Shown piece by piece: positions 24,290 through 32,538 of a stretch of 64,000 bases of DNA; within the stretch, counting starts at the first letter, position 1; each line of letters starts with the position of its first letter. The DNA is taken from NCBI GenBank assembly GCA_038238015.1, contig JBBRYA010000005.1, positions 33,201 to 97,200 of the forward strand, in the 5' to 3' direction. Position numbers and translations under genes: made by a program. The DNA is from DASQFQ01 sp038238015 (GTDB lineage: Bacteria > Actinomycetota > Thermoleophilia > Solirubrobacterales > Solirubrobacteraceae). The notes under the pieces are model-generated. The model made no database searches. It was not told the origin of the DNA and saw only the letters and a program-made list of their open reading frames with translations.

Positions 24290-25583
24290 CGAAGATCCGC
24301 GTCCCGTGGCGGGGCGAGAACGTCACGTTGCGCCGCGCGATCCGCTCGGGATGCGCGGTGGCCGCGCGCGGCGCGCGACTGCGCAGGATCGTGCTGAGCA
24401 CGACGCGCAGCTCCATCTCCGCGAACGCGGCGCCGAGGCAGCGGCGCACGCCGCCGCCGTAGGGGATCCAGGCGTAGGTCGACGGCGCGGTCTCGAGGAA
24501 GCGCTCGGGCCGGAACGCGTAGGGCTCGGGGTAGAGGTCGGGGCGCGTGTGGGTGAGCCAGATCGCCGGGGTCACGTCGGTGCCGGCCGGCAGGCTGACG
24601 CCGTCGACGCGCAGCTCGCTCGCCAGCCGGCGCCCGGCCAGCGGCAGCACCGGGCGCAGGCGCAGCGACTCGGCGATGACCGCGCGCAGGTAGGCCTCCT
24701 CGCCCTCGTCGAGCTCGGTGCGCAGGCGCGCGAGCGCCTCGGGGTGGTTCGTCAGCAGGTCCAGCGTCCAGGCCAGCGCGGTCGCCGTCGTCTCGTGGCC
24801 GGCGACCAGGAGCGTCAGCAGCTGGTCGCGGACCTCGCTGTCGGGCATCTGCTCGCCGTCCTCGAATGTCGCGCGAACGAGCAGCGAGCAGATGTCGTTG
24901 CGCTCGGCGGTCGCCGCCTCGTCGGCGCGGCGGTCAGCGATCTCGGCGAGCAGCAGCGCGTCGATCTCCTCCTTGAGCGCCTGCAGCCGGACCAGCGGGT
25001 CGGGCGTCCCGAGCCGGCGCGAGAGCAGGACCGAGAACTGCAGGCTCGCGGAGGCGGTGGAGCCGAGGAGATCGGCCAGCAGCACGTGCAGGCGCTCGCG
25101 CCGCCCGGCGTCGGCGACCCCGAAGACGGCGCGCAGGATCACCTCGAGCGTGATCGCCTGCATGCTCGGGTGCGCGGCGAACGCCTCGTCGGCCGGCCAG
25201 CGCGCGATCTCGCGCTCGGTGGCCTCGCGGACGATCGGCTCGTAGGCGCGCATGCGGTCGCCGTGGAAGGGCGGGAGCATGACCTTGCGCCGCGAGAGGT
25301 GCTCGGCGCCCTCCAGCAGGAGCACCGAGCGCGGGCCGACGATCGGCTCCAGCGACAGCGCGCGCCCGGGCGGTAGCCCGTGGGCGCGCTCGGAGTACAG
25401 CGCGCGGATCGCCTCGGGGTCGGAGATCATCACCAGCGGCGTCTGAAAGCCGAGGAAGCTGACGCTGAACACGTCGCCGTAACGCCGGCGGCAGCGCTCG
25501 AGGAACGCGATCGGGCGCACCAGCCAGCGGATGGTCTGCAGCGCGGGAGGCTCGGCCGGCCCGGCGGGCAGCGCGACGCTCAC
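24276..25583 (-). CDS. Cytochrome P450
   Basis: GTG 25583 overlaps the hydrolase stop as GTGA. The product is 435 aa. The I-helix is LLVAGHETTATALAW, the K-helix ExxR is ESLRLRPV, the PERF region is YAFRPERFLE, and the haem loop is PYGGGVRRCLGAAFAE with the Cys ligand. The usual Phe of the FxxGxRxC loop is Tyr. It resembles the CYP135/138-like actinobacterial group. No ferredoxin gene lies nearby. It is translationally coupled to the alpha/beta hydrolase. Confidence 0.93.
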   Translation of the reverse strand: MSVALPAGPAEPPALQTIRWLVRPIAFLERCRRRYGDVFSVSFLGFQTPLVMISDPEAIRALYSERAHGLPPGRALSLEPIVGPRSVLLLEGAEHLSRRKVMLPPFHGDRMRAYEPIVREATEREIARWPADEAFAAHPSMQAITLEVILRAVFGVADAGRRERLHVLLADLLGSTASASLQFSVLLSRRLGTPDPLVRLQALKEEIDALLLAEIADRRADEAATAERNDICSLLVRATFEDGEQMPDSEVRDQLLTLLVAGHETTATALAWTLDLLTNHPEALARLRTELDEGEEAYLRAVIAESLRLRPVLPLAGRRLASELRVDGVSLPAGTDVTPAIWLTHTRPDLYPEPYAFRPERFLETAPSTYAWIPYGGGVRRCLGAAFAEMELRVVLSTILRSRAPRAATAHPERIARRNVTFSPRHGTRIFATAR

Positions 25584-26644
25584 GTCGCGTCCACCGACTG
25601 CAGGAACTCGAGCCAGAGCGCCTTCCAGCGCGCTGCCGCGTCGATCGGCGGCGCGTGCCCGCTGCCCTCGAACGTCTCCATCTCGACGCGCCCGCCGGCG
25701 TCGCGGTAGCGCTCGAGCACGGTGCGGATCTGGCTCACCATCGGCTGCGGTGGATAGACGTCCTCGCCGGGCCATCCGGGCACGGCGCCCAGCTGCCCGA
25801 GCGTTCCCATCTCCCAGCGCGACCCGTCGGCGACGACGACGTCCTCGGAGCCGTGGGTCCACAGGATCGGGGGCTTGGGGTCGAGGGCTCCGATCGCCGA
25901 CCAGTTGCAGTACTTCGGCGACAGCGCGTTGAGGATCCCGCGCGTGCCGGGCGCGACACCGGGCCAGTTCTCCGACGGCGTGGAGTCCCCCGGGTAGCCG
26001 TCGTCCCCCGTGACGGACTTGAGGACCTCCTCGACGAGCATGTCCTCGCGCTCGGGCGGCTCGCGGTGCTCGGGCTGCCAGTAGGCCGAGTTGATGACGT
26101 TGCGCGGCGAGGCCGGGGAGTCCGCCGAGCGGTCGCCGGCTTGCAGTGAGGCGATGAACTCCGGGTTGCTCGCGCCGCCTCCGGATCCCGCGAAGTCCGG
26201 GAAGCACGGCGTGCCGTCCGCGTGCACCCCGCCGTAGCCGTAGGGCGAGACCGGGTCGATCAGGGTCAGGGAGGCCACGGGCCGGCCCGCGAGCGCGTAG
26301 GCGGCGATCGCGGCGCCGCCCGTCGACCAGCCGGCCAGGTGGACCGGGCGCTCGATGCCGAGCGCCTGCACCAGCGCGAAGGTGTCGTCGGCCCAGTCGC
26401 CCAGGCCCCGGGTGGCGTCGATCGGTACCGGCTCGGTGTCGCCGAAGCCGCGCATGTCGGGGGCGATGAAGCGGTACTGCTCCGGCGCTCCGGCGAAGAG
26501 GTGCTCGTAGAAGCGGCTGCTCGAGAGGTTGCCGTGCACGCACACGACCGGGATGCCGTCCACCGTGCCCGCCTCGAGGTAGTGCGTGCGCAGCCGCCCG
26601 GTGTCCGCGGTGCGGGAGCTGACGCCGGGCGGGAAGGGGTGCAT
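25580..26644 (-). CDS. Alpha/beta hydrolase
   Basis: The product is 354 aa. The oxyanion-hole HG is in VVCVHGNLSSSRF, the nucleophile Ser in HLAGWSTGGAAIAAYAL, an acidic residue in THGSEDVVVADG and the His in FEGSGHAPPID. A large insertion between the Ser and the Asp forms the lid. There is no signal peptide. It is in a two-gene operon with the P450, which suggests the two act on one substrate in turn (inference). Confidence 0.9.
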   Translation of the reverse strand: MHPFPPGVSSRTADTGRLRTHYLEAGTVDGIPVVCVHGNLSSSRFYEHLFAGAPEQYRFIAPDMRGFGDTEPVPIDATRGLGDWADDTFALVQALGIERPVHLAGWSTGGAAIAAYALAGRPVASLTLIDPVSPYGYGGVHADGTPCFPDFAGSGGGASNPEFIASLQAGDRSADSPASPRNVINSAYWQPEHREPPEREDMLVEEVLKSVTGDDGYPGDSTPSENWPGVAPGTRGILNALSPKYCNWSAIGALDPKPPILWTHGSEDVVVADGSRWEMGTLGQLGAVPGWPGEDVYPPQPMVSQIRTVLERYRDAGGRVEMETFEGSGHAPPIDAAARWKALWLEFLQSVDAT

Positions 26645-26669
26645 GGTCGTCCTCGTCTCTCCGCCGCTC

Positions 26670-27212
26670 TCAGCTCGCGGGCAGCTGGGCGTCGACCACG
26701 ATCTCCACGCCGTCGCGGACCTTCAGCGCGCCCATCAGCCCGCGGTAGGGCTTGATCCCGAACTCGCTCTGGGTGAGCGCAATCGTCGCGGTGATGTGGC
26801 CGCCGCCGTCCGTCTCGAGCTCCGCGGCCACCGGGCGCATGTTCGCGCCCAGCGTGAGCTCGCCCTCCACGGCGATCCGGGCTCCGTCGGACTGCACCAC
26901 GCTCGAGCGGAAGCTGATCGGCTCCCCCTGCAGCACCTTCTCGTCGATGTTCTTGCGGATCTCGCCGCGGTCCTTGTCGGTCAGCGGCTTCACGCCGCGC
27001 ACGCCCTCGCGCACCTCCAGCGAGCGCGAGTCCGCGGTGAGCTCGATCGAGGAGGTCGCCGGATCCTCGGCCGCACGGAGCACCGCCTCCCACCGCGTGA
27101 CCTCGATCGTGAGGTCGTGCCCGATCTTCGCGGCCACGCCCTCGCGGTAGGTCTTGACCTGCAGCGTGCCGTTGTGGGGCCCGAGCGTGTGGGTGCCGAT
27201 GGGGAGGGTCAT
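26670..27212 (-). CDS. YceI family protein, cytosolic form
   Basis: The product is 180 aa. The lipocalin-like YceI barrel is indicated by VAAKIGHDLTIEVTRWEAVL, SSIELTADSRSLEVREGVRG and QSEFGIKPYRGLMGALKVRD. No signal peptide is present, unlike the periplasmic E. coli protein. The family binds polyprenoids or similar lipids. It is 25 bp upstream of the alpha/beta hydrolase gene, so these three genes may be one operon. Confidence 0.9.
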   Translation of the reverse strand: MTLPIGTHTLGPHNGTLQVKTYREGVAAKIGHDLTIEVTRWEAVLRAAEDPATSSIELTADSRSLEVREGVRGVKPLTDKDRGEIRKNIDEKVLQGEPISFRSSVVQSDGARIAVEGELTLGANMRPVAAELETDGGGHITATIALTQSEFGIKPYRGLMGALKVRDGVEIVVDAQLPAS

Positions 27213-27221
27213 CGCCGCTGT

Positions 27222-27290
27222 CTACCCGGCGACGGGCTCGCCCGCACGGCTCGCCAGCCGCGGCGCGCCGATCGCGCCGCCGAGGTCGCC
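27222..27290 (-). pseudogene. C-terminal remnant of a ROK kinase gene
   Basis: The minus strand reads GDLGGAIGAPRLASRAGEPV then AG and a stop. The intact ROK protein ends GDLGGAIGAALLASRAAEPA then AA. The DNA agrees at about 56 of 66 bases, with 24 bases identical at the start and many later differences in third codon positions. The fragment abuts the patatin stop at 27292. Apart from this, 27213-27291 holds nothing. Confidence 0.65.
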
Positions 27291-27291
27291 G

Positions 27292-30033
27292 CTAGATCGC
27301 CGCCGGCGCCGGCTCCGGAGCGAGGGTGCCTGCCCTGGAGATGAACTCCGCCCAGGGGCCGTTGCTCGACGGCGGGTCGCCGATGATCTCCCAGTTCGTG
27401 AACCAGCCGGAGCGCACGGCCGAGGCCGGCGTCGGCGCCTGCGTGATCAGGCGCTGCTCGAGCAGGGCGCGGATCTGCCTGCAGTTGTCGCGGATCGCTT
27501 GGACCGCGCCCGGGTCTGGGACCTGCACGAGCCCTGTGCTTCCGGCGACCGAGACTCCCGCGAAGATGAAGTTGGTGAACCCGCGGTTGGGGTCCAGGTA
27601 GCCCCCGCTGGAGGCCCAATGCGCCAGCTTCCAGTTCTCCAACCTCAGCAGGGTGATGCGATCCGACAGCTCGTGCGCGTAGGGCACTTGAGGCACGTCG
27701 ATCGCGTCTGCGGCGCGCATCCAACCGTAGTCCATCGAGATCCGGATGAGCCCGGGATCGATCACCAGCCCGTCATGGATGTTGAAGGTCGGGCGGATGT
27801 CGGTGACCTTGACCCCGTCGCCCCACCCGTTGTAGGGGAGCACGTCATCGTCGGAGATCTCGTCGAGGGTCACGCCGAGCATCGATCGGAAGATGATCTC
27901 GCCGAACTGCCGCGTGGGGTTCGTCTCGAGCACCGTGGGGGCGGCGGAGAGCCGCAGCGAGTAGACCTCGTTGCAGCCCATGTCCTGTACGGCCACCTGC
28001 GCAGGGACCTGCTCGCGGATGCCCCCGTCGACGCACATGTGGTTGTTCAGCCGGACGGCCGGGAAGATGCCCGGCATGGACGCCGAGGCCATCGCGCCCT
28101 CGATGACGCCGGAGGCCGTCGCGGGCGGAACGGTGGCCGGCCGGCTGACGATCGCCCCGCGCTCCCGGATCCCGCCGGTCTCGTCGACCATGATGAGCTC
28201 GGTGCTCTCGAGGCTTACCGCCACAAGACGGAGCTTGATCCCGCTCTTGTTCGCGCGCGCCTGGTCGAACTGCACGCGCATTCGCGCCTCGATCGGGGCC
28301 ATGTTGAGCAGGGCGGTCTGCCCCTGGCCCTTGAAGACCCCGACGAGGTCGGAAATGGCAACTGAGCCGGAGATCGCCGCGTAGGGCAGCGAGAGCAGCC
28401 CCTCGACCGAGAACGAGCGCAACGTTTTGCGGACCTTCGCCTTGGCGTTCTTGAGCCAGGGCTCCTCTCCCCACATGCTGGACTCGTCGGTGAGCGAAAG
28501 CCAGGTCTCGGCGAGGCGGCTGGCGGCGCTGCGCGCCGGGGTAGTCGCGGTCGCCTCGTCGTCGCCCATCACCAGGTCGACGGCGTTGACCGAGCCGACC
28601 GAGGTGCCCGCGATGGCGTCGGGCCGGAAGCCCTTCTCGTTGTACAGGTACAGCAGGGCGCCGACCTGGAAGTCGCCGCGGGTGCCGCCGCCGCCGAGCG
28701 CGAGGCCGCGGCGGATCGCCATCTCGAGGTCGATGGCCGACTCGCTCGTCCCGCAGGGGTTGCTGACGCGCAGCACATACTCGCCGTGCCACTTGCGCGT
28801 GCCGGGAACGGTCACGCTCGCCGTGCCCGTCGGATAGGTCATCGGAGCAGTGATGGGAGGCAACTCGTGCGCGGCGGAGCCCGCGATGGCGCGGGCCACG
28901 ATCTCGACCTTCTTGGCGCCCGCCACCTGCCAGCTCAGCGTGATGTGCCGGCCCGGCCACAGCACTCTGGAAGGAGAGACGGTGAACGAAAGCACCTCGG
29001 GCACGCCGCCGGTGTAGAGATTCGCCTTGGTCCCGAGCGGAGGCGCTGCGACCGGCGGGGCGAGCTTGCTCACCGCGCCTTCGAGGCGCGCGGTCGCCGC
29101 CGGCCCGAAGCAGTCTCCGAGCTCGCCGACCGCCGTCGAGCCCAGCTCGCCGAGCGAGGCTCCGCCGCTCGTGTCGGCGTAGAGGATGATGCCGACCGGT
29201 CCACGCACGGCGCCATTCGGGATGCGGACCTGTATCTCGGTATCCGTCCAGGAGCGCACGTCCGTCTGGGCGACCAGTACCGGCCGGCTCCCTGCGCCGG
29301 TGAACACGACGGCGCCGCGACTGCCGTCGCCGAAGCCGCTGCCGAGGATGGTCATTGCGTCGCCGGGGCATCCGTCGGGAGGGTCGAGCGCGTCGATGGC
29401 GTCGCTGAGGTACCGGGGCGTGGCCGCGGCGACGGCGTCGCCCCACTTGGACATGGCACCCCTCACCGCGTTGACGCAGCCCTTGCGGCGCAGGCTCTCC
29501 GCCTTGAGGAGTAGGTCCTCCGGGATCCCCGGGGCGAACGGGTTGCCGTTCCTGGGGAGGTCGCGCCGCGGGGGGCCATCGTCCTCGCTACCGAGCAGGC
29601 CCCGTAACAGCCCGCCCGCTGCGGACACCGATGCGCCGACGCGGATCAGGTCGTCGAGCTGCTCCTGGGTGAACTCGCCGCCCGCGGCCAGTAACAGCGT
29701 TCCGACGAAGGCCGTATCCAGGAACGCCTGCTGAAAGTCGAGGAGCGCCGGCGAAGGATCGCGCCCGAAGAGGTCGACGACGACGTCGGACCGCGGATGG
29801 TTGGCGCGCAGCAGCGTGTTGACGGCCGACGTGATTTCGGCTGCGCCAGTGAGCTGCATGCCCTCTAGTCCGCCCCCCGCCTGCACCGGGATCGGCTCGC
29901 TCAGCTGCGCTCGGAGCGTGACGGCTGCCTGGGCCACCCGCTCGCCCATCGGCCCAGTGGCGACGATAGGTGCGAGCCCCTCCCTCGACGGGCTCGACGC
30001 AAGACGATCCATCAAGTCCTTCCGAACCGGCAT
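27292..30033 (-). CDS. Large multidomain patatin-like phospholipase
   Basis: ATG 30033 follows GAAGGGAC. The product is 913 aa. Residues 1-210 are mostly helical and unlike anything I know. Residues 225-295 look like an IPT/TIG domain (AMTILGSGFGDGSRGAVVFT, VRIPNGAVRGPVGIILYAD). Residues 345-440 form a second Ig-like beta-sandwich (VLWPGRHITLSWQVAGAKKV, WHGEYVLRVSNPCGTSES). The patatin domain starts at about 448 with the oxyanion motif GGGGTRGDFQVGAL, the nucleophile in AIAGTSVGSVNAVDL and the dyad Asp in MCVDGGIREQVPA. There is no signal peptide, which is odd for a protein with Ig-like domains. Confidence 0.88.
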   Translation of the reverse strand: MPVRKDLMDRLASSPSREGLAPIVATGPMGERVAQAAVTLRAQLSEPIPVQAGGGLEGMQLTGAAEITSAVNTLLRANHPRSDVVVDLFGRDPSPALLDFQQAFLDTAFVGTLLLAAGGEFTQEQLDDLIRVGASVSAAGGLLRGLLGSEDDGPPRRDLPRNGNPFAPGIPEDLLLKAESLRRKGCVNAVRGAMSKWGDAVAAATPRYLSDAIDALDPPDGCPGDAMTILGSGFGDGSRGAVVFTGAGSRPVLVAQTDVRSWTDTEIQVRIPNGAVRGPVGIILYADTSGGASLGELGSTAVGELGDCFGPAATARLEGAVSKLAPPVAAPPLGTKANLYTGGVPEVLSFTVSPSRVLWPGRHITLSWQVAGAKKVEIVARAIAGSAAHELPPITAPMTYPTGTASVTVPGTRKWHGEYVLRVSNPCGTSESAIDLEMAIRRGLALGGGGTRGDFQVGALLYLYNEKGFRPDAIAGTSVGSVNAVDLVMGDDEATATTPARSAASRLAETWLSLTDESSMWGEEPWLKNAKAKVRKTLRSFSVEGLLSLPYAAISGSVAISDLVGVFKGQGQTALLNMAPIEARMRVQFDQARANKSGIKLRLVAVSLESTELIMVDETGGIRERGAIVSRPATVPPATASGVIEGAMASASMPGIFPAVRLNNHMCVDGGIREQVPAQVAVQDMGCNEVYSLRLSAAPTVLETNPTRQFGEIIFRSMLGVTLDEISDDDVLPYNGWGDGVKVTDIRPTFNIHDGLVIDPGLIRISMDYGWMRAADAIDVPQVPYAHELSDRITLLRLENWKLAHWASSGGYLDPNRGFTNFIFAGVSVAGSTGLVQVPDPGAVQAIRDNCRQIRALLEQRLITQAPTPASAVRSGWFTNWEIIGDPPSSNGPWAEFISRAGTLAPEPAPAAI

Positions 30034-30198
30034 GACTGTCCCTTCGAGCTGGTCAGCTAGGCGGGTTGGGAAAGGCTCCTTGCGACGGACGGCCTGGGCG
30101 GTCGTCTGCGATCGCCTTTACGTTCGCTCCCTGAACGGCACTCCGCGAGTAGCGTCAATGAGTGGGTCTGGCGACCCTCTCGCAAACCGGGTGCGACG

Positions 30199-31176
30199 TC
30201 AAGCCGCGGCGGGCTCGGCCGCGCGGCTGGCCAGCAGCGCGGCGCCGATCGCGCCGCCGAGGTCGCCGAGGTCGGCGAGCAGCAGCGGCGGCGGGCGCTC
30301 GTCGACGAAGACGTGCGGCAGCATCGCCTCCTCGATCCGCGCCCGGTAGGGGTCGCCGAGGCGCACGCCGAGCCCGCCGCCGAGGATGACCGCCTCGACG
30401 TCGAGCAGGTTCACCGCGCTGGCGATGCCCGCGCCGAGCGCCTCGATCGCGCGGTCCACGAGCCGCACCGCCATCGGGTCCCTGCGCACGAGCGCGCGCG
30501 CCCAGATGCCGCTGGTCAGCCGCTCGCGCCCGCGCTTCTCCATGATCGCGAACAGCTCGGTCTCCTCGCCCTTGCGCACGAGGTCGCGCGCGTGGGTCTC
30601 CATCGCCGAGCGCCCCGCGTAGGCCTCCATGCAGCCGCGGCGCCCGCAGGGGCAGCGGTGGCCGCCGACCTTCACGACCACGTGGCCGATCTCGCCGGCG
30701 GCGTCGCGGCCGAGCCAGAGCTTGCCGTCGAGCACGATCCCGCCGCCGACGCCGGTGCCCCAGAAGACCCCGAGCATCGAGTCGTACGGACGTCCGGCGC
30801 CGAGCTCGGCCTCGGCGAGCGTGGCGACGTTGACGTCGTTGCCGAGGGCGACCGGCGGGCCCAGTGCCTTCTTCAGCGCGCGGGCGAGCGGGAAGCTGCC
30901 CGCCCACCCCGGCAGGTTGCGCGCGCCGGTCACGGTGCCGGCAGCGTCGTCGACGTCGCCCGGCGAGCCCACCCCGATCGACTCGAGCGCGCTCGTGTCC
31001 ACCCCCGCCGCCGCCGCGCCGCCGCGCAGCGCCTCGGCGATCTCCTCAGCGACCCCGGACGGGTCGCCCGACGTCGGCGTCGGCCGGCGCTCCTCGCCGA
31101 CCACGGTGAACTGCTCGTCGACGACGACGGCCTGGATCTTGGTGCCGCCGAGGTCGACTCCTCCCCGGAGTCTCAT
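30199..31176 (-). CDS. ROK family sugar kinase (glucokinase-like)
   Basis: ATG 31176 is chosen (MRLRGGVDLGGTKIQAVVVD). The product is 325 aa. It has the phosphate-1 ATP motif DLGGTK, the sugar-binding GNDVNVATLAEAELG and EIGH, and the ROK zinc motif HRCPCGRRGCMEAYAG. It has no N-terminal DNA-binding domain, so it is an enzyme rather than a repressor. It phosphorylates glucose or a related sugar. The 165 bp to the patatin gene (30034-30198) hold the patatin promoter region and no other feature. Confidence 0.92.
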   Translation of the reverse strand: MRLRGGVDLGGTKIQAVVVDEQFTVVGEERRPTPTSGDPSGVAEEIAEALRGGAAAAGVDTSALESIGVGSPGDVDDAAGTVTGARNLPGWAGSFPLARALKKALGPPVALGNDVNVATLAEAELGAGRPYDSMLGVFWGTGVGGGIVLDGKLWLGRDAAGEIGHVVVKVGGHRCPCGRRGCMEAYAGRSAMETHARDLVRKGEETELFAIMEKRGRERLTSGIWARALVRRDPMAVRLVDRAIEALGAGIASAVNLLDVEAVILGGGLGVRLGDPYRARIEEAMLPHVFVDERPPPLLLADLGDLGGAIGAALLASRAAEPAAA

Positions 31177-31219
31177 GCCTGCATTGAACCTGATCGGCCA
31201 AGCGCGCCACACTGGCTGC

Positions 31220-31837
31220 GTGATCGTCCACGAGCACCTCATCGCAGCTCACCACATGCACCTGCAGCTCCGCCACCGCCCGAAGCTCGGCTACGTGGGC
31301 CTCTGGGTGGCCGCGTTCACCAGCTGGATCGGGCTCCCGGGGCCAGGCGAAGCGGCGCTGGTCACCGCCGGGACGTTCGCCGGCCGGGACAGGCTCGACC
31401 TCGCGTCGGTGCTGTTCGCCGCGTGGACCGGGTCCCAGCTCGGCGGCGTGGCCGGCTGGCTGGTCGGGTTGCGGGGCGGCCGCGCGGTCGCCACCGCTCG
31501 CGGGCCGCTGCTGCACGCCCGCGAGGCGGCGCTCGACAAGGGCGAGCGCTTCTACGAGCGCTTCGGGACGCTCGCGGTGTTCCTCACCCCGTCATGGGTG
31601 GCCGGCACCACCGGGATGAGCTGGAAGCGCTACCTGCCCGCCAACGCCGTCGCCTCGCTGGTGTGGACGCTGCTGTTCGGCCTCGGCGCCTACTTCGTCG
31701 GCCCGTCGGTCGCCGAGCTGGCGACGGACCTCGGCTTCGTCGGGGTCGCCGTCGTGATCGTGCTGGCGATCGTGGCCGCCGTCGCGGCGCGGCGCGCGCA
31801 TCGCCGCCGCGCCGCGGCGGCGGCGCGCAGGCGCTGA
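31220..31837 (+). CDS. DedA/VTT family membrane protein
   Basis: GTG 31220 is the likely start; ATG 31256 is an alternative. The product is 205 aa with about four hydrophobic segments. GLPGPGEAALVTAGTFAGRD, RFGTLAVFLTPSWVAGTTGM and WKRYLPANAVASLVWTLLFG correspond to the SNARE-associated/VTT core, which flips phospholipid or undecaprenyl-phosphate carriers in characterised members. It is divergent from the ROK gene with 43 bp between starts. The end is a highly basic Arg/Ala tail. Confidence 0.85.
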   Translation: MIVHEHLIAAHHMHLQLRHRPKLGYVGLWVAAFTSWIGLPGPGEAALVTAGTFAGRDRLDLASVLFAAWTGSQLGGVAGWLVGLRGGRAVATARGPLLHAREAALDKGERFYERFGTLAVFLTPSWVAGTTGMSWKRYLPANAVASLVWTLLFGLGAYFVGPSVAELATDLGFVGVAVVIVLAIVAAVAARRAHRRRAAAAARRR

Positions 31838-31848
31838 CCGCGCGCGGG

Positions 31849-32481
31849 TCAGGGCTGCCAGCGCTCTCCCCGGCGCACGCGCTCGAAGCCGATCCAGATG
31901 ACGTTCACCGCCGTGGCGACGACCTGCTCGCGCGCGACCTCTGGGTGCTCGCTCCACCAGATCGCGAGCCCCGCGAGCCCGCTGCGCATCGTCTCCGCCG
32001 CCATCTCGAGCGCGAGCGCGCCGGCGGAGCCCGCGATGTGCTCGGCGCCGGTCTCATGCCCGAGGATCGCGCCCAGCGCCACGCGCGTCTCGTCGCGGAC
32101 CCGGCGAGAGGCGGCGTCCACCGCGGGCTCCTCGACGGTCTCGCGGAAGAACACGCGCGCGGCGTAGGGGTGGGTCTCGACGTAGCGCGCCCACGCGGCG
32201 ATCGCCGCGGGCACGCGCACCTCGGCGGGCTCGTCGGTCAGCAGGTGCGTGCGCCAGACCTCCAGCAGCTCGTCGCGGGTGTGCTCGAGCAGGTGCGTGT
32301 GCAGCTCGCGCTTGGAGGCGAAGTGGTCGTAGACCACCGGCGGGGAGACCCCAGAACGCCGCGCGATCTCGTCGATCGACGCGCCGCGGTAGCCGCGCTC
32401 GGAGAACACCTCGGTGGCAGCCTGCACGATGACCTCGCGGCGGGCGGCCGCGGTCATCCGGATGCGCTGGGGCTTTGACAA
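31849..32481 (-). CDS. TetR-family transcription repressor
   Basis: The start is TTG 32481 (giving MSKPQRIRMTAAARREVI) or ATG 32457. TTG has no ribosome site, so a leaderless transcript would be needed. The product is 210 aa. The HTH is ASIDEIARRSGVSPPVVYDH followed by FASKREL. The C-terminal ligand domain is generic, with AARVFFRETVEEPAVD. It is divergent from the cupin gene, and two perfect CCTAG-N6-CTAGG palindromes lie between, so autoregulation plus control of the cupin gene is likely. Confidence 0.9.
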   Translation of the reverse strand: MSKPQRIRMTAAARREVIVQAATEVFSERGYRGASIDEIARRSGVSPPVVYDHFASKRELHTHLLEHTRDELLEVWRTHLLTDEPAEVRVPAAIAAWARYVETHPYAARVFFRETVEEPAVDAASRRVRDETRVALGAILGHETGAEHIAGSAGALALEMAAETMRSGLAGLAIWWSEHPEVAREQVVATAVNVIWIGFERVRRGERWQP

Positions 32482-32519
32482 CCTAGTGGTCGCTAGGTAG
32501 ATTCCTAGTCACGACTAGG
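32482..32519. promoter_or_regulatory. Double TetR operator, two CCTAG-N6-CTAGG palindromes
   Basis: Site 1 is 32482-32497 (CCTAG TGGTCG CTAGG) and site 2 is 32504-32519 (CCTAG TCACGA CTAGG). Both 5-bp arms are perfect, and the centres are 22 bp apart, two helical turns. They fill the whole gap between the divergent TetR and cupin genes. CTAG is rare in this GC-rich sequence, which strengthens the call. Confidence 0.85.
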
Positions 32520-32538
32520 TTTCTACCAGGAGGTCGTG

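Noticed and set aside
27222..30265. Patatin segment as an integrase-mediated island with att repeats
   Set aside because: No integrase is present and the repeat copies differ mainly at third codon positions, which fits a paralogous gene fragment better than an att duplication.
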